Source: Blakeslea trispora (lineage: Eukaryota > Mucoromycota > Mucoromycetes > Mucorales > Choanephoraceae). From it: a DNA stretch of 16,034 nt. The stretch spans positions 1 through 16,034 of the forward strand of contig JAIWNE010000256.1 of the NCBI GenBank assembly GCA_025331445.1, read 5' to 3'. Of this stretch, positions 15,380 to 16,034 are shown piece by piece; within the stretch, counting starts at the first letter, position 1, and each line of letters starts with the position of its first letter. The position numbers and the translations under genes were made by a program. The notes beneath the pieces were generated by a model. It had not been told where the DNA came from and did not search any database. It saw only the letters and a program-made list of their open reading frames with translations.

Positions 15380-16034
15380 ATGTCATCTTCATCAGCCGCT
15401 TTGACTGAAGAGGGATCGGAATACGTAGGTTCTGTTGGAACTCATGCTCGTTCTCTTGGTCGACCTGTTAGAGTAACTCGTGGTGGTCTTCCTTCCTCTT
15501 TTTTGTCGCCTCCTGGTTCTGTTTTCCAACATGAAATGGGTTCCCAGATGTCTGAGGTTGAGCTCGATGACGCCTTAAGCGAAGATCAGTTAGAAGAAGA
15601 GCCCAACGTCACCCTATCTGGACGAGAAATTCCTGTTCCCTTGCCTGTTGAGGAGCTTCCTGAAGTGATTGCATTTGCAAGACACCCTATTATCAAACCA
15701 TTGCCCTATGAGGATCTTGTGCGTGACTTGCAAACCGAAACTGATATGGTTGAGTAAGTTTATTTAACATTACAACTACATAGTTCTAACTTTTGAGTAG
15801 ATTTTTTGTTCGTCACCGCATTATTTACAACTTTAGTGATCTAGTTTATTGTCACGGCGGCCGTAGGAAAGATGATAGCGGGGATGTTGTTGATGATGTA
15901 TTAGTAAGCGAGCCCCAACGCATGAAGTTTGTCTGGAACCAGCGTTACGGTTGGGTTTGGCGTTGCCATAAAAACAGTTGCAAGTGTAACAAGTCTTCAG
16001 CTCAGCCCTTCACCAAACGGTATTTCTTTTATGG
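15380..16034 (+). CDS. Two-exon gene, partial, possibly a transposase with a Cys-rich zinc-binding segment
   Basis: From ATG 15380 exon 1 stays open to 15753 and encodes a Ser/Gly/Pro-rich acidic N-terminus (MSSSSAALTEEGSEY, VELDDALSEDQLEEEPN). The intron 15754-15800 starts GTAAGT, has TTCTAAC as branch point and ends TTTTGAGTAG; GAG at 15797 is an alternative acceptor three bases earlier, both keeping frame. Exon 2 is open to the window edge and reads FFVRHRIIYNFSDLVYC, then YGWVWRCHKNSCKCNK, where Trp-Arg-Cys and spaced Cys residues suggest a zinc-binding segment. WRC-x4-CxC followed by KRYFFY recalls ISXO2/Merlin-type transposases from memory, but this is tentative. An upstream ATG at 15304 opens a good frame (MNYFRNSVSGPEVIDLISSS) that runs out of phase near 15373; one extra T in the T-run there would join it to this frame, so the true start may be 15304 with a one-base deletion. 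Confidence 0.6.

Overview
The window looks like a repeat-rich region of a filamentous fungal nuclear genome, most likely an early-diverging fungus of the Mucoromycota (Mucorales-like). This is inferred from the AT-rich DNA, short spliceosomal introns (about 45-75 nt, GTAAGT/GTATGT donors, CTAAC-type branch points, YAG acceptors), TATAAAAG boxes about 70 nt upstream of start codons, pyrimidine-rich leaders, and a dense population of degraded CACTA-type (Tnp2) DNA transposons. No ordinary host housekeeping gene was recognised.

Layout. 1-2720: no recognisable gene; the middle part (about 841-2010) is strikingly pyrimidine-rich on the + strand. 2721-4164: a decayed region that I interpret as the end of an inverted CACTA-like element (element C). 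It holds a degraded reading frame, spliced pseudogene remnants, a tandem repeat, GC-rich subterminal repeats and a TAGTG terminus at 4164. 4165-4784: an AT-rich spacer ending in a second outward TAGTG terminus. 4787-12740: a nearly complete 7.95 kb CACTA element (element A) with 12-bp terminal inverted repeats CACTACAGAAAA and subterminal ATAACTCATG hairpins. 12745 to about 14430: the 5' part of a related element (element B) in the same orientation. It has a different terminus (CACTACGGG) and different subterminal repeats (TGTCGGTTAA), but the same interior. 14430-15300: AT-rich DNA with a tRNA-like relic and a TGACGT cluster. 15304-16034: the 5' part of a two-exon gene running off the right edge.

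Element A has a coherent gene plan. A small five-exon gene (minus strand, 5442-5988) and a coiled-coil accessory gene (plus strand, from 6247) diverge from a 258-bp intergenic promoter. A Tnp2-family transposase gene (minus strand, from 10901) converges on the accessory gene. The transposase core is broken by frameshifts, while its C-terminal region survives as an open 238-codon frame. The accessory gene carries two in-frame stops. Element B repeats the divergent pair with the same exon lengths and the same TATA spacing, so the small five-exon gene is a conserved CACTA component that I do not recognise. The three elements share an interior but differ in terminal and subterminal DNA, which is the most interesting biology here.
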